Assembly (NCBI GenBank): GCA_044229235.1
Contig: JBGATH010000006.1
Coordinates: 1 to 64,000 of the forward strand
DNA: 64,000 bases
DNA from: UKL13-2 sp044229235
GTDB lineage: Bacteria; Pseudomonadota; Gammaproteobacteria; Burkholderiales; Usitatibacteraceae
Reading direction: 5' to 3'
Within the stretch, counting starts at the first letter, position 1; each line of letters opens with the position of its first letter. A program made the translations under genes and the position numbers. Below, in pieces: positions 17,238-25,883 of the stretch. Below the pieces are notes generated by a model, which was given only the letters and a program-made list of their open reading frames with translations, was not told the DNA's origin and ran no database searches.

Positions 17238-18173
17238 ATGCCTGTTCTCATCTGTGGTTCCATCGCTTACGACACCATCATGGTTTTCCACGGCGAATTC
17301 AAGACGCACATCCTCCCGGATCAGATTCACATCCTGAATGTGGCGTTTGTTGTTCCCGACATGCGCCGCGAATTTGGTGGAACAGCCGGCAATATTGCCT
17401 ACAACCTGAAGCTGCTCGGTGGCGACCCCTTGATCATGGCGACCGTTGGGGACGACTTTGGTCCTTACAAGGAGCGCTTGGACAAGCTGGACATCAAGCG
17501 TACCCACGTGCGAGAGATCGCCGGCGCCTACATGCCCCAGGCGTTCATTACGACCGACCTGGATGCCAACCAGATCACGGCATTCCATCCTGGCGCGATG
17601 GCGTCGTCGTATCTGAACAAGGTCGGCGATGCCAAGGATGTGACGCTTGGCATCGTTGCGCCTGATTCACGCGATGGAATGTTGCAGCACGCCTCCCAGT
17701 TTCACGATCACAAGATTCCGTTCATATTTGACCCCGGTCAGGCATTGCCCGTGTTCAACGGCGATGAGTTGCGCCATTTCATTGAACTTGCCGATTATGT
17801 TGCCGTCAATGACTATGAAGCCCGCGTGCTGGAGGAGCGTACCGGTGAATCACTTTCCAAACTCACGGAACGGGTGAAAGCGCTTTTCGTCACCAAAGGC
17901 GCTGATGGCTCGGTGATTTATGCTGATGGTCAACAAATTTCCATCCCGAGCGTTAGAGAAAACAGGCGGGTGGATCCCACCGGGTGCGGCGACGCCTATC
18001 GCGCAGGGCTGCTGCTGGGCATGGAGCGTGGATGGTCTTGGCAAAAGATCGGCCGCTTGGGCAACACGATGGGCAGCATCAAGATTGAGCATCGCGGCCC
18101 GCAGGGGCATCATCCATCGCGAGAGGATATCGAGACGCGGTACGCTGAAGCATTTGATGAGCCGCTCTGGTAA
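17238..18173 (+). CDS. PfkB family carbohydrate/adenosine kinase (CbhK-like)
   Basis: 311-residue ribokinase-fold enzyme. FGGTAGNIAYNLKLLGG (about 46-62) is the N-terminal substrate-binding motif, and DPTGCGDAYRAGLLLG (near 250) is the C-terminal PfkB signature with the catalytic Asp in GCGD. Relatives in betaproteobacteria are annotated as adenosine or carbohydrate kinases. The substrate cannot be told from sequence, though the compact length and GHHPSRED ending fit the adenosine-kinase-like group. The ATG is preceded by GAAGAG. A lipoprotein gene follows 21 bases after the stop. Confidence 0.88.
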   Translation: MPVLICGSIAYDTIMVFHGEFKTHILPDQIHILNVAFVVPDMRREFGGTAGNIAYNLKLLGGDPLIMATVGDDFGPYKERLDKLDIKRTHVREIAGAYMPQAFITTDLDANQITAFHPGAMASSYLNKVGDAKDVTLGIVAPDSRDGMLQHASQFHDHKIPFIFDPGQALPVFNGDELRHFIELADYVAVNDYEARVLEERTGESLSKLTERVKALFVTKGADGSVIYADGQQISIPSVRENRRVDPTGCGDAYRAGLLLGMERGWSWQKIGRLGNTMGSIKIEHRGPQGHHPSREDIETRYAEAFDEPLW

Positions 18174-18194
18174 ATTTGATAGAAGGAGTCAAAC

Positions 18195-18659
18195 ATGAAC
18201 AGAAAACTGGTTGTTTGCACAACATTGTTGGTCGCGACCTTCCTCGCCGGGTGTGCGGCTCCTGGGCTGGGCGGTGGCAATTATTCCCGCGCGCAGGTGC
18301 GCGGAGAACAGACCGTGCGATTTGGTGTTGTGGAAAGCGTGCGCGATGTTGTTATTGACGCTCGTGATACGGGCACTGGAACCTTGGCGGGGGCGGCAAT
18401 CGGCGGCGTCGCGGGTTCCACATTGGGCGGCGGCCATCGTGCCAATGCGGTTGGCGCAATTGCGGGTGCCGTTGTTGGCGGAATCGTCGGCAGCGCCGTC
18501 GAAAAGAACGCAAACGATCGTCGGGGCGTTGAGGTCACTGTGCGCATCGAAGGTGGCAAGATCATCGCGGTCACGCAGGAAAAAGATGAAGAATTCCGCG
18601 TTGGGGATCGCGTTCGCATCCTGTCTGGCCAGGGAGCTACGCGCGTGACTCGCGAGTAA
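18195..18659 (+). CDS. Glycine-zipper (SlyB-like) outer-membrane lipoprotein
   Basis: 154 residues with a lipoprotein signal ending LAGC, Cys at about residue 20. A glycine-zipper hairpin follows: GTLAGAAIGGVAGSTLGGGHRANAVG then AGAVVGGIVGSAVEKN (about 60-100), the Gly-x3-Gly pattern of 2TM zipper lipoproteins such as SlyB. The C-terminal beta domain (VEVTVRIEGGKIIAVTQ, DRVRILSG) is also typical. Likely anchored in the outer membrane and contributing to envelope integrity. Strong site GAAGGAG before the ATG. A good terminator follows. Confidence 0.92.
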   Translation: MNRKLVVCTTLLVATFLAGCAAPGLGGGNYSRAQVRGEQTVRFGVVESVRDVVIDARDTGTGTLAGAAIGGVAGSTLGGGHRANAVGAIAGAVVGGIVGSAVEKNANDRRGVEVTVRIEGGKIIAVTQEKDEEFRVGDRVRILSGQGATRVTRE

Positions 18660-18680
18660 GTCTGATTCAATATTGTCCGA

Positions 18681-18710
18681 GGGGGCGCCGATGGCGCCCT
18701 TTCAATTTAT
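18681..18710 (+). terminator. Rho-independent terminator
   Basis: Stem GGGCGCC / GGCGCCC (18683-18699) with a 3-base loop, followed by TTTCAATTT. It lies 23 bases after the lipoprotein stop and would end the kinase-lipoprotein transcript. Confidence 0.8.
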
Positions 18711-18754
18711 AGCGCGATGCGCCCGGCCAGGCAGGCTTCAAGTACCATCCTGCC

Positions 18755-19573
18755 ATGGCAAATGATGGCGACATGAGGGTAGCAGCCGGAAAAGTATCTC
18801 GGATCGTCCGCATACTGCGGTGGTCCCGGCTTTTGATGCATGTGGGCGTCGGCTTGTTTGTTGTCGGCGCGCTTTTCCCGCGCGTAAGCCCGGCTCGGCG
18901 ATCCAGCATTACGCAGCGTTGGTCGGCAAAGCTGCTTCGCATCCTCAATGTCGTCTTGTCGGTGCGTGGTTCGGTCCCCGATGCGGGAGCACGTAATGTC
19001 ATCGTGGCATCGAATCATGTGTCCTGGGTGGACATCTTCGTCATCAATGCAGCCCATCCGGCGCGCTTTGTCGCCAAGGCGGAGATTCGCGACTGGCCAA
19101 TTGCGGGCTGGCTGGTGGATCGCGCCGGGACCATCTTTATCCGCCGCACCCGTCGCAGCGATACGGCAAAGATCAACGAAACAATGCACAACGTGCTTGC
19201 GGAAGGTGCGTCAATAGGCTTCTTTCCCGAGGGGACGACAACCAGCGGCGACAAACTGCTCAAGTTTCACACCTCCCTATTCGAGCCGGCGGTAGTCAAT
19301 CGTGCGGTGCTTGCGCCGGCCGCGGTTCGCTACCGCGATAGTCACGGCGCGCCAAGCCAGGCGATTGCCTTCATCGGCGAGTTAAGTTTCACGGAGTCAG
19401 TCGGCTTGATCATCAGCCAGCCATCCGTGATTGCTGAAATCACCTTTGCACCACCGATTCCGGCCGAGGGGCTGAACCGGCGAGAACTTGCGAGCCTGTC
19501 CGAATCAGCAATTGCCGACATTCTTGAACTACCGCGGCCGAGTGCACATCAACGCTTCTCCAGCGATGTATAG
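18755..19573 (+). CDS. PlsC-like lysophospholipid/glycerol-3-phosphate acyltransferase
   Basis: 272-residue 1-acyl-glycerol-3-phosphate acyltransferase-type enzyme. Hydrophobic segment at about 24-42. Catalytic motif NHVSWVD (His88 and Asp93, the HX4D box) and FFPEGTT (157-162, acyl-acceptor phosphate binding) are both intact. IRDWPIAGWLVDRAGTIFIRR fits motif II. Likely acts at the inner membrane on phospholipid or ornithine-lipid precursors; the exact acceptor is not determined. It stands alone, convergent with the antiporter gene. Confidence 0.88.
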   Translation: MANDGDMRVAAGKVSRIVRILRWSRLLMHVGVGLFVVGALFPRVSPARRSSITQRWSAKLLRILNVVLSVRGSVPDAGARNVIVASNHVSWVDIFVINAAHPARFVAKAEIRDWPIAGWLVDRAGTIFIRRTRRSDTAKINETMHNVLAEGASIGFFPEGTTTSGDKLLKFHTSLFEPAVVNRAVLAPAAVRYRDSHGAPSQAIAFIGELSFTESVGLIISQPSVIAEITFAPPIPAEGLNRRELASLSESAIADILELPRPSAHQRFSSDV

Positions 19574-19607
19574 CCTTTAAGCATGGGCATCGCGTAAAGA
19601 GTGTGCG

Positions 19608-21584
19608 CTAACTGATAAAGAGCCTGATTTCTGCTTTTGCCAACAGTTCCGGGGTGCCCGCGAGGACCAGCACGTCACCGGCTGCCAGCCGCGCACCAGG
19701 CTCGAATTCGCTCTGCTTGAGCCCTTGTCGCCGCAAGGCGGTCAGATGTACGCCCAGCGACTCGAGTCCAAGCGATGCGATGGTCTTGCCGACAGAAACC
19801 GAACCCTCCTCGATCACAAATGACTGCAGTCTTGGCTGCTGGGAATCTAGTTGTGAATCCTCCAGGTCGGTCACGCCGGGGAAAAAGCCGCGCATCAACT
19901 GGTAACGTTCTGCGCGGACCTGCTGCAGGCGGGCGAGCACTTTGTTCAGCGGAATTCCGAGCAAAAGCATCGTTTGTGTCGCCAGCATCAGCGAACCTTC
20001 GATCACCTCGGCGACGATTTCAGCTGCACCCGCAGCTTTGAGTTTCTCGACGTCGCTATCGTCAAAGGTGCGTACGATAACCGGAACGCTGGGTCGCAGT
20101 TCACGCACATGCGACAAGATGGTCAGCGCCGCATGGGTGTCGCCAAAGCTGACCACCACGGCGGCCGCCCTTGGCAGGCCGGCGGCGGTCAATACTTCCT
20201 GCCGCGCTGCATCTCCATACATCACCGCATCGCCAGCGGCGGCTGCCTGTTTTACCCGCATGGGATCGGCATCGAGGGCGATGAAGGGAATATTCTGATC
20301 CTCAAGGAACCTGGCCAGGTTCTGACCCGACCTGCCGTAACCGCAGACGATGACATGTGCTTTCTTGCTCATCGACCGGATGGCCAGCTGCTGCAGCTGC
20401 ACTGCCCGCATTTCCCATTCGGTGCTTACCAGCCGCATGATCAGGCGTTCGCTGTTTGCCAATATCAGCGGTGACATGAGCATGGAAATGAGCATGGCCG
20501 CCAGCACCACCTGAATCGTTGAGGCAGGAAGCGCGTGGTATCGTTCGGCCAGCGAAAGCAGCACGAAACCGAATTCACCTGCCGGAGCCAGCGCCAGTCC
20601 GCATCGCAAGGCTACCGCACGCTCGTTTCGAAGGGCCAGCGCAATCGACACGATGAGCAGGAACTTGACGGTAATCAGCGCCACCAGCACCAGCAGGATC
20701 ATGCCAAGATGCGCAAGCAAACTCTGGATGTTCAGCAACATGCCGATCGTGACAAAAAACAGGCCCAGCAAGACATCGCGAAACGGCTTGATGTAATCTT
20801 CAACCTGATAGCGATACTCGGTTTCGGAAATCAGCATTCCGGCAAGAAATGCGCCCAAAGCCAATGACAAGCCTGCCAGTTCCGTCGCCCAGGCGAGACC
20901 AAGCGTAACCAGGAGAACTGCGAGCACAAAAAGCTCGGACGACTTCTGCTCGGCAATCACATGGAACAGTGGTCGCATGATGCGTTGACCGAGCACCAGA
21001 ATTACCGCCAGAACCGCCCCCGCCTTCAACATCGCCGAGCCGATTTCAATTGCAATCTGCTCCCCAGACAGCGCCAATGCAGGCGTGAGCACCAACAGCG
21101 GTATCACCGCCAGATCTTGAAACAGCAGTACGCCCATGATCTGCTTTCCATGGTGCGAATGAAGCTGAGTCTGCTCTGCAAGAACCTTGGATATGATGGC
21201 AGTGGAAGACATGGCGACGATGCCACCCAATATGAGACCGCTTTGCCAGCCCAGCCCGGAAGCCAACGCCACAGCCATGACTGCCGCAATCGACAGGCCG
21301 ACCTGAAGGCCGCCAAAACCGACCACAATCCGGCGCATCGCCACAAGTTGGGGTAACGAGAACTCCAGCCCGATTGAAAACATCAGAAACACCACGCCGA
21401 ATTCGGCGAGATAGCGTGTACTCGCAGAGTCCGGTACAAAATTCAGCGCATTGGGACCAACCATCACACCGACCAGCAGGTAGCCCAGGATCGCCGGCAT
21501 GTTCGCGCGGCGAAACACCGCCACCACGACCACAGCAGTGGCAAGCAGAATCACAACCAGCGGCAGTGTTTCGTGTTGGAACAT
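19608..21584 (-). CDS. Monovalent cation:proton antiporter-2 (KefB/KefC-like) with TrkA domains
   Basis: 658 residues from the Met at 21584 (MFQHETLPLVVILLA). The frame is open to 21764, but that extension would cross the divergent kdsD start. N-terminal CPA2 exchanger domain of about 12 hydrophobic helices (about 5-385; AEFGVVFLMFSIGLEFSL and SLALGAFLAGMLISE are family motifs), RCK/TrkA-N domain starting at VIVCGYGRSGQNLARFL (about 410), and a TrkA-C domain at the end. Likely exchanges K+ or Na+ for protons under nucleotide control. Confidence 0.92.
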   Translation of the reverse strand: MFQHETLPLVVILLATAVVVVAVFRRANMPAILGYLLVGVMVGPNALNFVPDSASTRYLAEFGVVFLMFSIGLEFSLPQLVAMRRIVVGFGGLQVGLSIAAVMAVALASGLGWQSGLILGGIVAMSSTAIISKVLAEQTQLHSHHGKQIMGVLLFQDLAVIPLLVLTPALALSGEQIAIEIGSAMLKAGAVLAVILVLGQRIMRPLFHVIAEQKSSELFVLAVLLVTLGLAWATELAGLSLALGAFLAGMLISETEYRYQVEDYIKPFRDVLLGLFFVTIGMLLNIQSLLAHLGMILLVLVALITVKFLLIVSIALALRNERAVALRCGLALAPAGEFGFVLLSLAERYHALPASTIQVVLAAMLISMLMSPLILANSERLIMRLVSTEWEMRAVQLQQLAIRSMSKKAHVIVCGYGRSGQNLARFLEDQNIPFIALDADPMRVKQAAAAGDAVMYGDAARQEVLTAAGLPRAAAVVVSFGDTHAALTILSHVRELRPSVPVIVRTFDDSDVEKLKAAGAAEIVAEVIEGSLMLATQTMLLLGIPLNKVLARLQQVRAERYQLMRGFFPGVTDLEDSQLDSQQPRLQSFVIEEGSVSVGKTIASLGLESLGVHLTALRRQGLKQSEFEPGARLAAGDVLVLAGTPELLAKAEIRLFIS

Positions 21585-21628
21585 GTGGCGTGATGGTCGC
21601 TGCGAGCAGTTGACATTAGAATGGTGCC

Positions 21629-22645
21629 ATGGAGAGTCTATTACAACCGCGTGCCGTCTCGGACACTGAGCGCACCCTGCGTTTGGCCAAAGAAACGCTG
21701 GATATCGAGGCTGATGCAGTGCGCGCGCTTTCGATGCGGCTGGGGAGCGCTTTTGTTGCCGCACATAAATTGCTGTTTGACGTGGTCGAACGGCAGGGCA
21801 GGGTCGTTGTTACCGGCATGGGAAAAAGCGGCCATGTCGGTGGAAAAATAGCGTCGACGCTTGCCTCGACCGGCACCCCGGCGTTCTTCATGCATCCCGG
21901 CGAAGCCAGCCACGGCGATCTGGGCATGATTACCTCCGGCGACGTGGTCATTGCCATTTCCAATTCCGGCGAATCGGATGAAATCCTGAAAATCCTTCCG
22001 CAGCTGAAACGCCGCGGCACTCCGATCATCGCCATTACCGGTCGGGCGAGCTCGACCCTGGCAAACGCAGCCACGGTGCACCTGGACGCCGCGGTGGACA
22101 AGGAAGCCTGTCCTTTGAATCTTGCCCCGACGGCCAGCACCACCGCCACGCTGGCGCTCGGAGATGCGCTGGCAGTGACTCTGCTCGATGCGCGTGGCTT
22201 TGGCGAAGAGGATTACGCCATGCACCATCCGGGCGGTTCGCTCGGCCGACGTCTCCTCCTGCATGTGAGTGACGTCATGGTGACGGGCGATCGGGTGCCC
22301 AGGGTGACAGCCGATGCGCTGCTGCCGGCAGCCATCGTGGAAATGTCGAACAAAGGCTTGGGAATGACCGCGGTGGTCGATCTCGGTGACCACGTCATCG
22401 GCGTTTTCAGCGATGGCGACCTGCGCCGTGCTCTTGCCGCACACGACAGTATTCGTAACATGCCCGTTACGCAGGTGATGACCCATGCGCCCAAGACGAT
22501 TGCACCGGGCAAACTTGCAGTCGAAGCGGCCGAAATGATCCAGCGCTACAAGATCGGCTCGAGCGGCCTGTTGGTTGTCGATGCCGAGAACAAGTTGATC
22601 GGCGCAGTGCACGTGCTTGAGCTGATGCGCGCAGGCGTGCTGTGA
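21629..22645 (+). CDS. kdsD: D-arabinose-5-phosphate isomerase (KpsF/GutQ/KdsD)
   Basis: Isomerises ribulose-5-phosphate to arabinose-5-phosphate, the first step to Kdo for LPS. 338 residues: a SIS domain (GRVVVTGMGKSGHVGGKIASTLASTGTPAFF; ISNSGESDEI; TASTTATLALGDAL) and two CBS domains (about 210-338, HVSDVMVTGD and PVTQVMTHAPKTI). It overlaps kdsC by a few bases and is divergent from the antiporter gene, from which 44 bases separate it. Confidence 0.95.
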   Translation: MESLLQPRAVSDTERTLRLAKETLDIEADAVRALSMRLGSAFVAAHKLLFDVVERQGRVVVTGMGKSGHVGGKIASTLASTGTPAFFMHPGEASHGDLGMITSGDVVIAISNSGESDEILKILPQLKRRGTPIIAITGRASSTLANAATVHLDAAVDKEACPLNLAPTASTTATLALGDALAVTLLDARGFGEEDYAMHHPGGSLGRRLLLHVSDVMVTGDRVPRVTADALLPAAIVEMSNKGLGMTAVVDLGDHVIGVFSDGDLRRALAAHDSIRNMPVTQVMTHAPKTIAPGKLAVEAAEMIQRYKIGSSGLLVVDAENKLIGAVHVLELMRAGVL

Positions 22646-23199
22646 TGCGATGGGAGCCACCCGCAGGGGTCAACGAGGACGTGATGGTACGTGCGGCGAA
22701 GACTCGCCTGGCAGTCTTTGATGTCGACGGCGTCCTCACCGACGGATCATTAAGATACGGCAGCGACGGCGAGCAGGAAAAAGTCTTCAACACGCTCGAT
22801 GGTCACGGATTAAAGATGCTGGCGGAGTCCGGCGTCACACTCGCCATCATTTCAGGGCGCAGTTCATCAGCGCTGGCACGTCGCGCCAAGGATCTCGGAA
22901 TAACGCATCTGCATATGGGTATCGCCGACAAGCGCAAGGTATTCGATGGCTTGATCGCTGAGCTGTCGATCAGTCCAGCAGAATGCGCTGGACTGGGTGA
23001 TGATGTCGTCGACCTGCCATTCCTGTTGCGCTGCGGCTTCGCGGCGGGCGTCCCGACTTGTCCCACCTACATGCGCGGATACCTGCATTACGTTACCACT
23101 GCAGAGGGCGGCCACGGCGCGGTGCGCGAGTTCTGTGAGGTGATCATGCACGCGCAGGGCGCGCTGATGCCGGCGTTGCAAAAATACGTCCATCCGTAA
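22645..23199 (+). CDS. kdsC: 3-deoxy-D-manno-octulosonate-8-phosphate phosphatase
   Basis: HAD phosphatase that removes phosphate from Kdo-8-phosphate. 184 residues from the ATG overlapping the kdsD stop (TGATG); a GTG one codon earlier is also possible. Motifs: FDVDGVLTDG (nucleophile Asp), IISGRSS, GDDVVDLPFL. The class C0 short form lacks a cap domain, as in other KdsC. Its TAA overlaps the hemJ start, so kdsD-kdsC-hemJ are tightly coupled. Confidence 0.95.
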   Translation: MRWEPPAGVNEDVMVRAAKTRLAVFDVDGVLTDGSLRYGSDGEQEKVFNTLDGHGLKMLAESGVTLAIISGRSSSALARRAKDLGITHLHMGIADKRKVFDGLIAELSISPAECAGLGDDVVDLPFLLRCGFAAGVPTCPTYMRGYLHYVTTAEGGHGAVREFCEVIMHAQGALMPALQKYVHP

Positions 23200-23621
23200 T
23201 GCTCTGGCTCAAGTCCTTTCACATCATCTTCGTCATTACCTGGTTTGCCGGGCTTTTCTACCTGCCGCGGCTATTCGTATATCACGCGATGACCGAGGCA
23301 CAAGATACGATTTCACTTGAGCGCTTCAAGGTGATGGAACGCAAGCTCTATTTTGGGATCATGATGCCAAGCATGGTCATCACGCTGGTGCTTGGAACTT
23401 GGCTTTGGCTCGGGTTCGGGTTCACGGGCGGCTGGCTGCACGCCAAGCTGGCTTTGGTCGTGGGACTTGTTGCATATCAGTTTTACCTGGGCAAATTGAT
23501 GGTTGATTTTCGTAATGACAAGAATCGGCACGGCCATGTCTTTTATCGGTGGCTGAATGAGATCCCGGCCCTGCCGCTGTTGGTGGGCATTGTTCTGCTC
23601 GTCGTACTGAAGCCGTTTTGA
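23199..23621 (+). CDS. hemJ: Protoporphyrinogen IX oxidase, HemJ type
   Basis: 140-residue membrane protein with four hydrophobic segments (about 3-24, 50-75, 78-100, 118-138). The N-terminus WLKSFHIIFVITWFAGLFYLPRLFVYH is the HemJ/UPF0093 signature, including the conserved His8. HemJ oxidises protoporphyrinogen IX to protoporphyrin IX late in heme synthesis. It complements the hemCD genes at the left end, and no HemG or Gram-positive-type HemY is seen. It is overlapped on both sides (kdsC stop, methyltransferase start). Confidence 0.93.
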   Translation: MLWLKSFHIIFVITWFAGLFYLPRLFVYHAMTEAQDTISLERFKVMERKLYFGIMMPSMVITLVLGTWLWLGFGFTGGWLHAKLALVVGLVAYQFYLGKLMVDFRNDKNRHGHVFYRWLNEIPALPLLVGIVLLVVLKPF

Positions 23622-24781
23622 GCGACCACTATTTCGCGCCTTGTCCACGCGGACTCGCCGGAGTCCTGGCAGACGAGCTTGCATCGCTGGGCGCAAAGAA
23701 CGTAATCGCGCAGGAGGCAGGCGTCGCGTTCGACGCTGATCTGGCGACCGCCTACCGCTCCAACCTGCGCTCGCGCGTAGCCAGCCGCATTTTGTGGCGG
23801 GTCGCGCATTTTCCGTACGAGAATGAACAGCACATTTACGATGCGGCGTTTATGCAACCGTGGCCGTCCTGGTTCGATGTGGGCCGCACAATCAAGGTCG
23901 AAATCAACGCCCATCGTTGCCCGCTGAAGAGCCTGGATTTCATCACGCTGCGCATCAAGGACGCGGTGTGCGACAAGTTTCGCGAGCAGGTCGGTGCACG
24001 TCCGTCGGTGGACGCGCGCGCGCCGGATATCCGCATTCACGCCTTTCTCGATGCGACGCATGCCAGCATTTACCTCGACTTGTCCGGCGAGCCGCTGTTC
24101 AAGCGTGGATACCGCGAGCATACCGGCGAGGCGCCACTCAAGAAAAACCTTGCGGCCGGCATCATCCTGCTTTCAGGATGGGATTGTCGCGAAGCCTTTC
24201 TGGACGCGATGTGCGGCAGCGGCACTTTTCTCGTCGAGGCCGCCGAAATGGCGCTGGCCATCGCGCCAGGCCTGTCAGGCGGGAAGCAGCGTGATTTTGC
24301 CTTGAGCCGGTTCAAGGTCTTTGACCGCGCGGTCTGGGATCGAGAAGTGGAGGCTGCACGCGCCGCGCAGTTACCCCGGCCCGCGCAGCCGCTGCCGATC
24401 TACGGTTCCGACAAGTTTGGCTATGCGATTACCGATGCAAGGGAGAACCTGGCGGCGAACCAGTTGCTGGATATGGTTCACCTCAAACAGGCAAACGTGA
24501 CTGAAATATCAGCGCCCGCGGCGTCGGGCGTGTGGATAAGCAATCCGCCGTACGGCGAACGGCTTGGGGCTACCGAGGATCTGGCGCAGCTCTATCCAAA
24601 ACTGGGTGACTTGCTGAAGCAGAAATTCGCAGGCTGGCGGGCGTATTTCTTTACTGGAGATCCGCAATTGCCGAAACTCATCCGGCTGTCGGCCAGCAAG
24701 CGGACGCCGCTGTTCAACGGCAAGCTGGAGTGCCGATTACTCGAATACAAAGTGGTTGCGGGCAGCAATCGCCGCGTTTAG
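23618..24781 (+). CDS. THUMP-domain class I SAM RNA methyltransferase (RlmL-like)
   Basis: 387 residues. N-terminal THUMP-containing region (about 1-165, RNA binding), then a UPF0020 methyltransferase domain with FLDAMCGSGTFLVEAA (SAM motif I) and SNPPYGERLG (catalytic N-P-P-Y, acting on the base amino group). This matches the m2G-forming half of E. coli RlmKL (23S rRNA G2445); the RlmK half is absent, as in many betaproteobacteria. The start is TTG at 23618, overlapping the hemJ stop as TTGA. The 3' end overlaps the convergent AraC-type gene by 4 bases. Confidence 0.88.
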   Translation: MSDHYFAPCPRGLAGVLADELASLGAKNVIAQEAGVAFDADLATAYRSNLRSRVASRILWRVAHFPYENEQHIYDAAFMQPWPSWFDVGRTIKVEINAHRCPLKSLDFITLRIKDAVCDKFREQVGARPSVDARAPDIRIHAFLDATHASIYLDLSGEPLFKRGYREHTGEAPLKKNLAAGIILLSGWDCREAFLDAMCGSGTFLVEAAEMALAIAPGLSGGKQRDFALSRFKVFDRAVWDREVEAARAAQLPRPAQPLPIYGSDKFGYAITDARENLAANQLLDMVHLKQANVTEISAPAASGVWISNPPYGERLGATEDLAQLYPKLGDLLKQKFAGWRAYFFTGDPQLPKLIRLSASKRTPLFNGKLECRLLEYKVVAGSNRRV

Positions 24782-25563
24782 GCGTCCTTGTGAACAATCA
24801 GCCGGTTCCGGTGCCGGAACAGCGATTCGGGCGCGATGCCTGTCATCGACCTCACAGTTCGCGACAGATGCGCTGAATCGGCAAAACCAGCAGAAAGCGC
24901 GGCGCTGGTCAGCGACTCGCCCGCAATGGCGAGGTCCAGTGCACGGCGCATCTTGGCCCAAAGTACGTAGCGCCTCACCGGTACACCCACTTCGCTCTTG
25001 AAAATGTGGGCGAGGCGCGATGATGACAGGTGCACCTTTCCCGCAAGCGCTTCGATGCTGCCGTACAGTTCGGGGGACTCCCTCAGGAACGACAGGGCCG
25101 CCTCGACCCGCGCATCGAGCTTGGGCGCATAGGCTGGCGCGGCAGCGGCCAGACCAAACAGGCTGTCAATCGACCGGCCAGCTTCGGCCAGAGTCAACAA
25201 CGGATGCGTGAGCGGGGCCATCAGGTTCCCCAGGCCATCGCGGCAGGGAAACGCACGCGGCACTTCGGCCGCCTCTCCCACCACCGCACGAAAGCTTGCA
25301 CTTTCCGGCTCCCAAAACAGGGCTGCGATATCAGTGCTGACGGCCTCGGTCGAATACTCGGTGCCCGATGGAATGAAAATGACCTCGTCTTCGAGCAGGT
25401 TGCCATCTGCCAGCGCCACATGAAGCCTGGTACCGGGGGCCGCCAGCCAGGTGGCAGCGTGATTGCGGTGATTGCTGGTGGCGAGGCTTGGTCCGACGTA
25501 AAGGAAGCGGTCATGCCAGACGTACAGGTGGATGACCATGTCTGTCGAACGCATGTCACCCAT
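24778..25563 (-). CDS. AraC family transcriptional regulator
   Basis: 261 residues. The N-terminal part (about 1-150) is a cupin-like sensing region of unknown ligand. The C-terminal double helix-turn-helix (about 160-258) shows LAGKVHLSSSRLAHIFKSEVGVPVRRYVLWAKMRRA and SLTSAALSAGFADSAHLSRTVRSMTGIAPE, the AraC signature. Alternative starts are the Met codons at 25554 and 25539. It is divergent from a 52-codon membrane peptide gene, a possible regulated target. Confidence 0.9.
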   Translation of the reverse strand: MGDMRSTDMVIHLYVWHDRFLYVGPSLATSNHRNHAATWLAAPGTRLHVALADGNLLEDEVIFIPSGTEYSTEAVSTDIAALFWEPESASFRAVVGEAAEVPRAFPCRDGLGNLMAPLTHPLLTLAEAGRSIDSLFGLAAAAPAYAPKLDARVEAALSFLRESPELYGSIEALAGKVHLSSSRLAHIFKSEVGVPVRRYVLWAKMRRALDLAIAGESLTSAALSAGFADSAHLSRTVRSMTGIAPESLFRHRNRLIVHKDA

Positions 25564-25691
25564 GGATAGCAGGTATGTTCAAAAGGTCAGCCAGTTTGTT
25601 CAAGCGATCGGCAGGATTGTTCAAGTGGGTGGGCTGATGCGACCACATACTGAAAGTGCGCCTGGTCATGGGCGCGGCACAGGAGCAGATC

Positions 25692-25850
25692 ATGAAACGG
25701 ATTACACGCTACTTGAATCAGCCGGAAGGCGTCTTAATTGCCGCACTGGTGTTCGTGCTGGTCTGCAGCGCAATTTCACTGCTGCAGGCCGTTGCCGCGG
25801 GATCAGGTGTCGAAACGCTGATTGCGCCTATCTTCGTCTCGGTCAGCTGA
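25692..25850 (+). CDS. Small hydrophobic membrane peptide (52 aa)
   Basis: MKRITRYLNQPEGVLIAALV begins a 52-residue peptide with one strong transmembrane helix at about residues 13-36 and a basic N-terminus. The ATG has AGGAG 7 bases upstream, better than the in-frame ATG at 25656. No family was recognised. It is divergent from the AraC regulator and converges on pilU. The ribosome site and the helix support a real gene; the position suggests regulation by the AraC protein, which is inference. Confidence 0.55.
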   Translation: MKRITRYLNQPEGVLIAALVFVLVCSAISLLQAVAAGSGVETLIAPIFVSVS

Positions 25851-25883
25851 GCGGAAGCCGGGCAAAGCCGACTTGGGCGAGAG

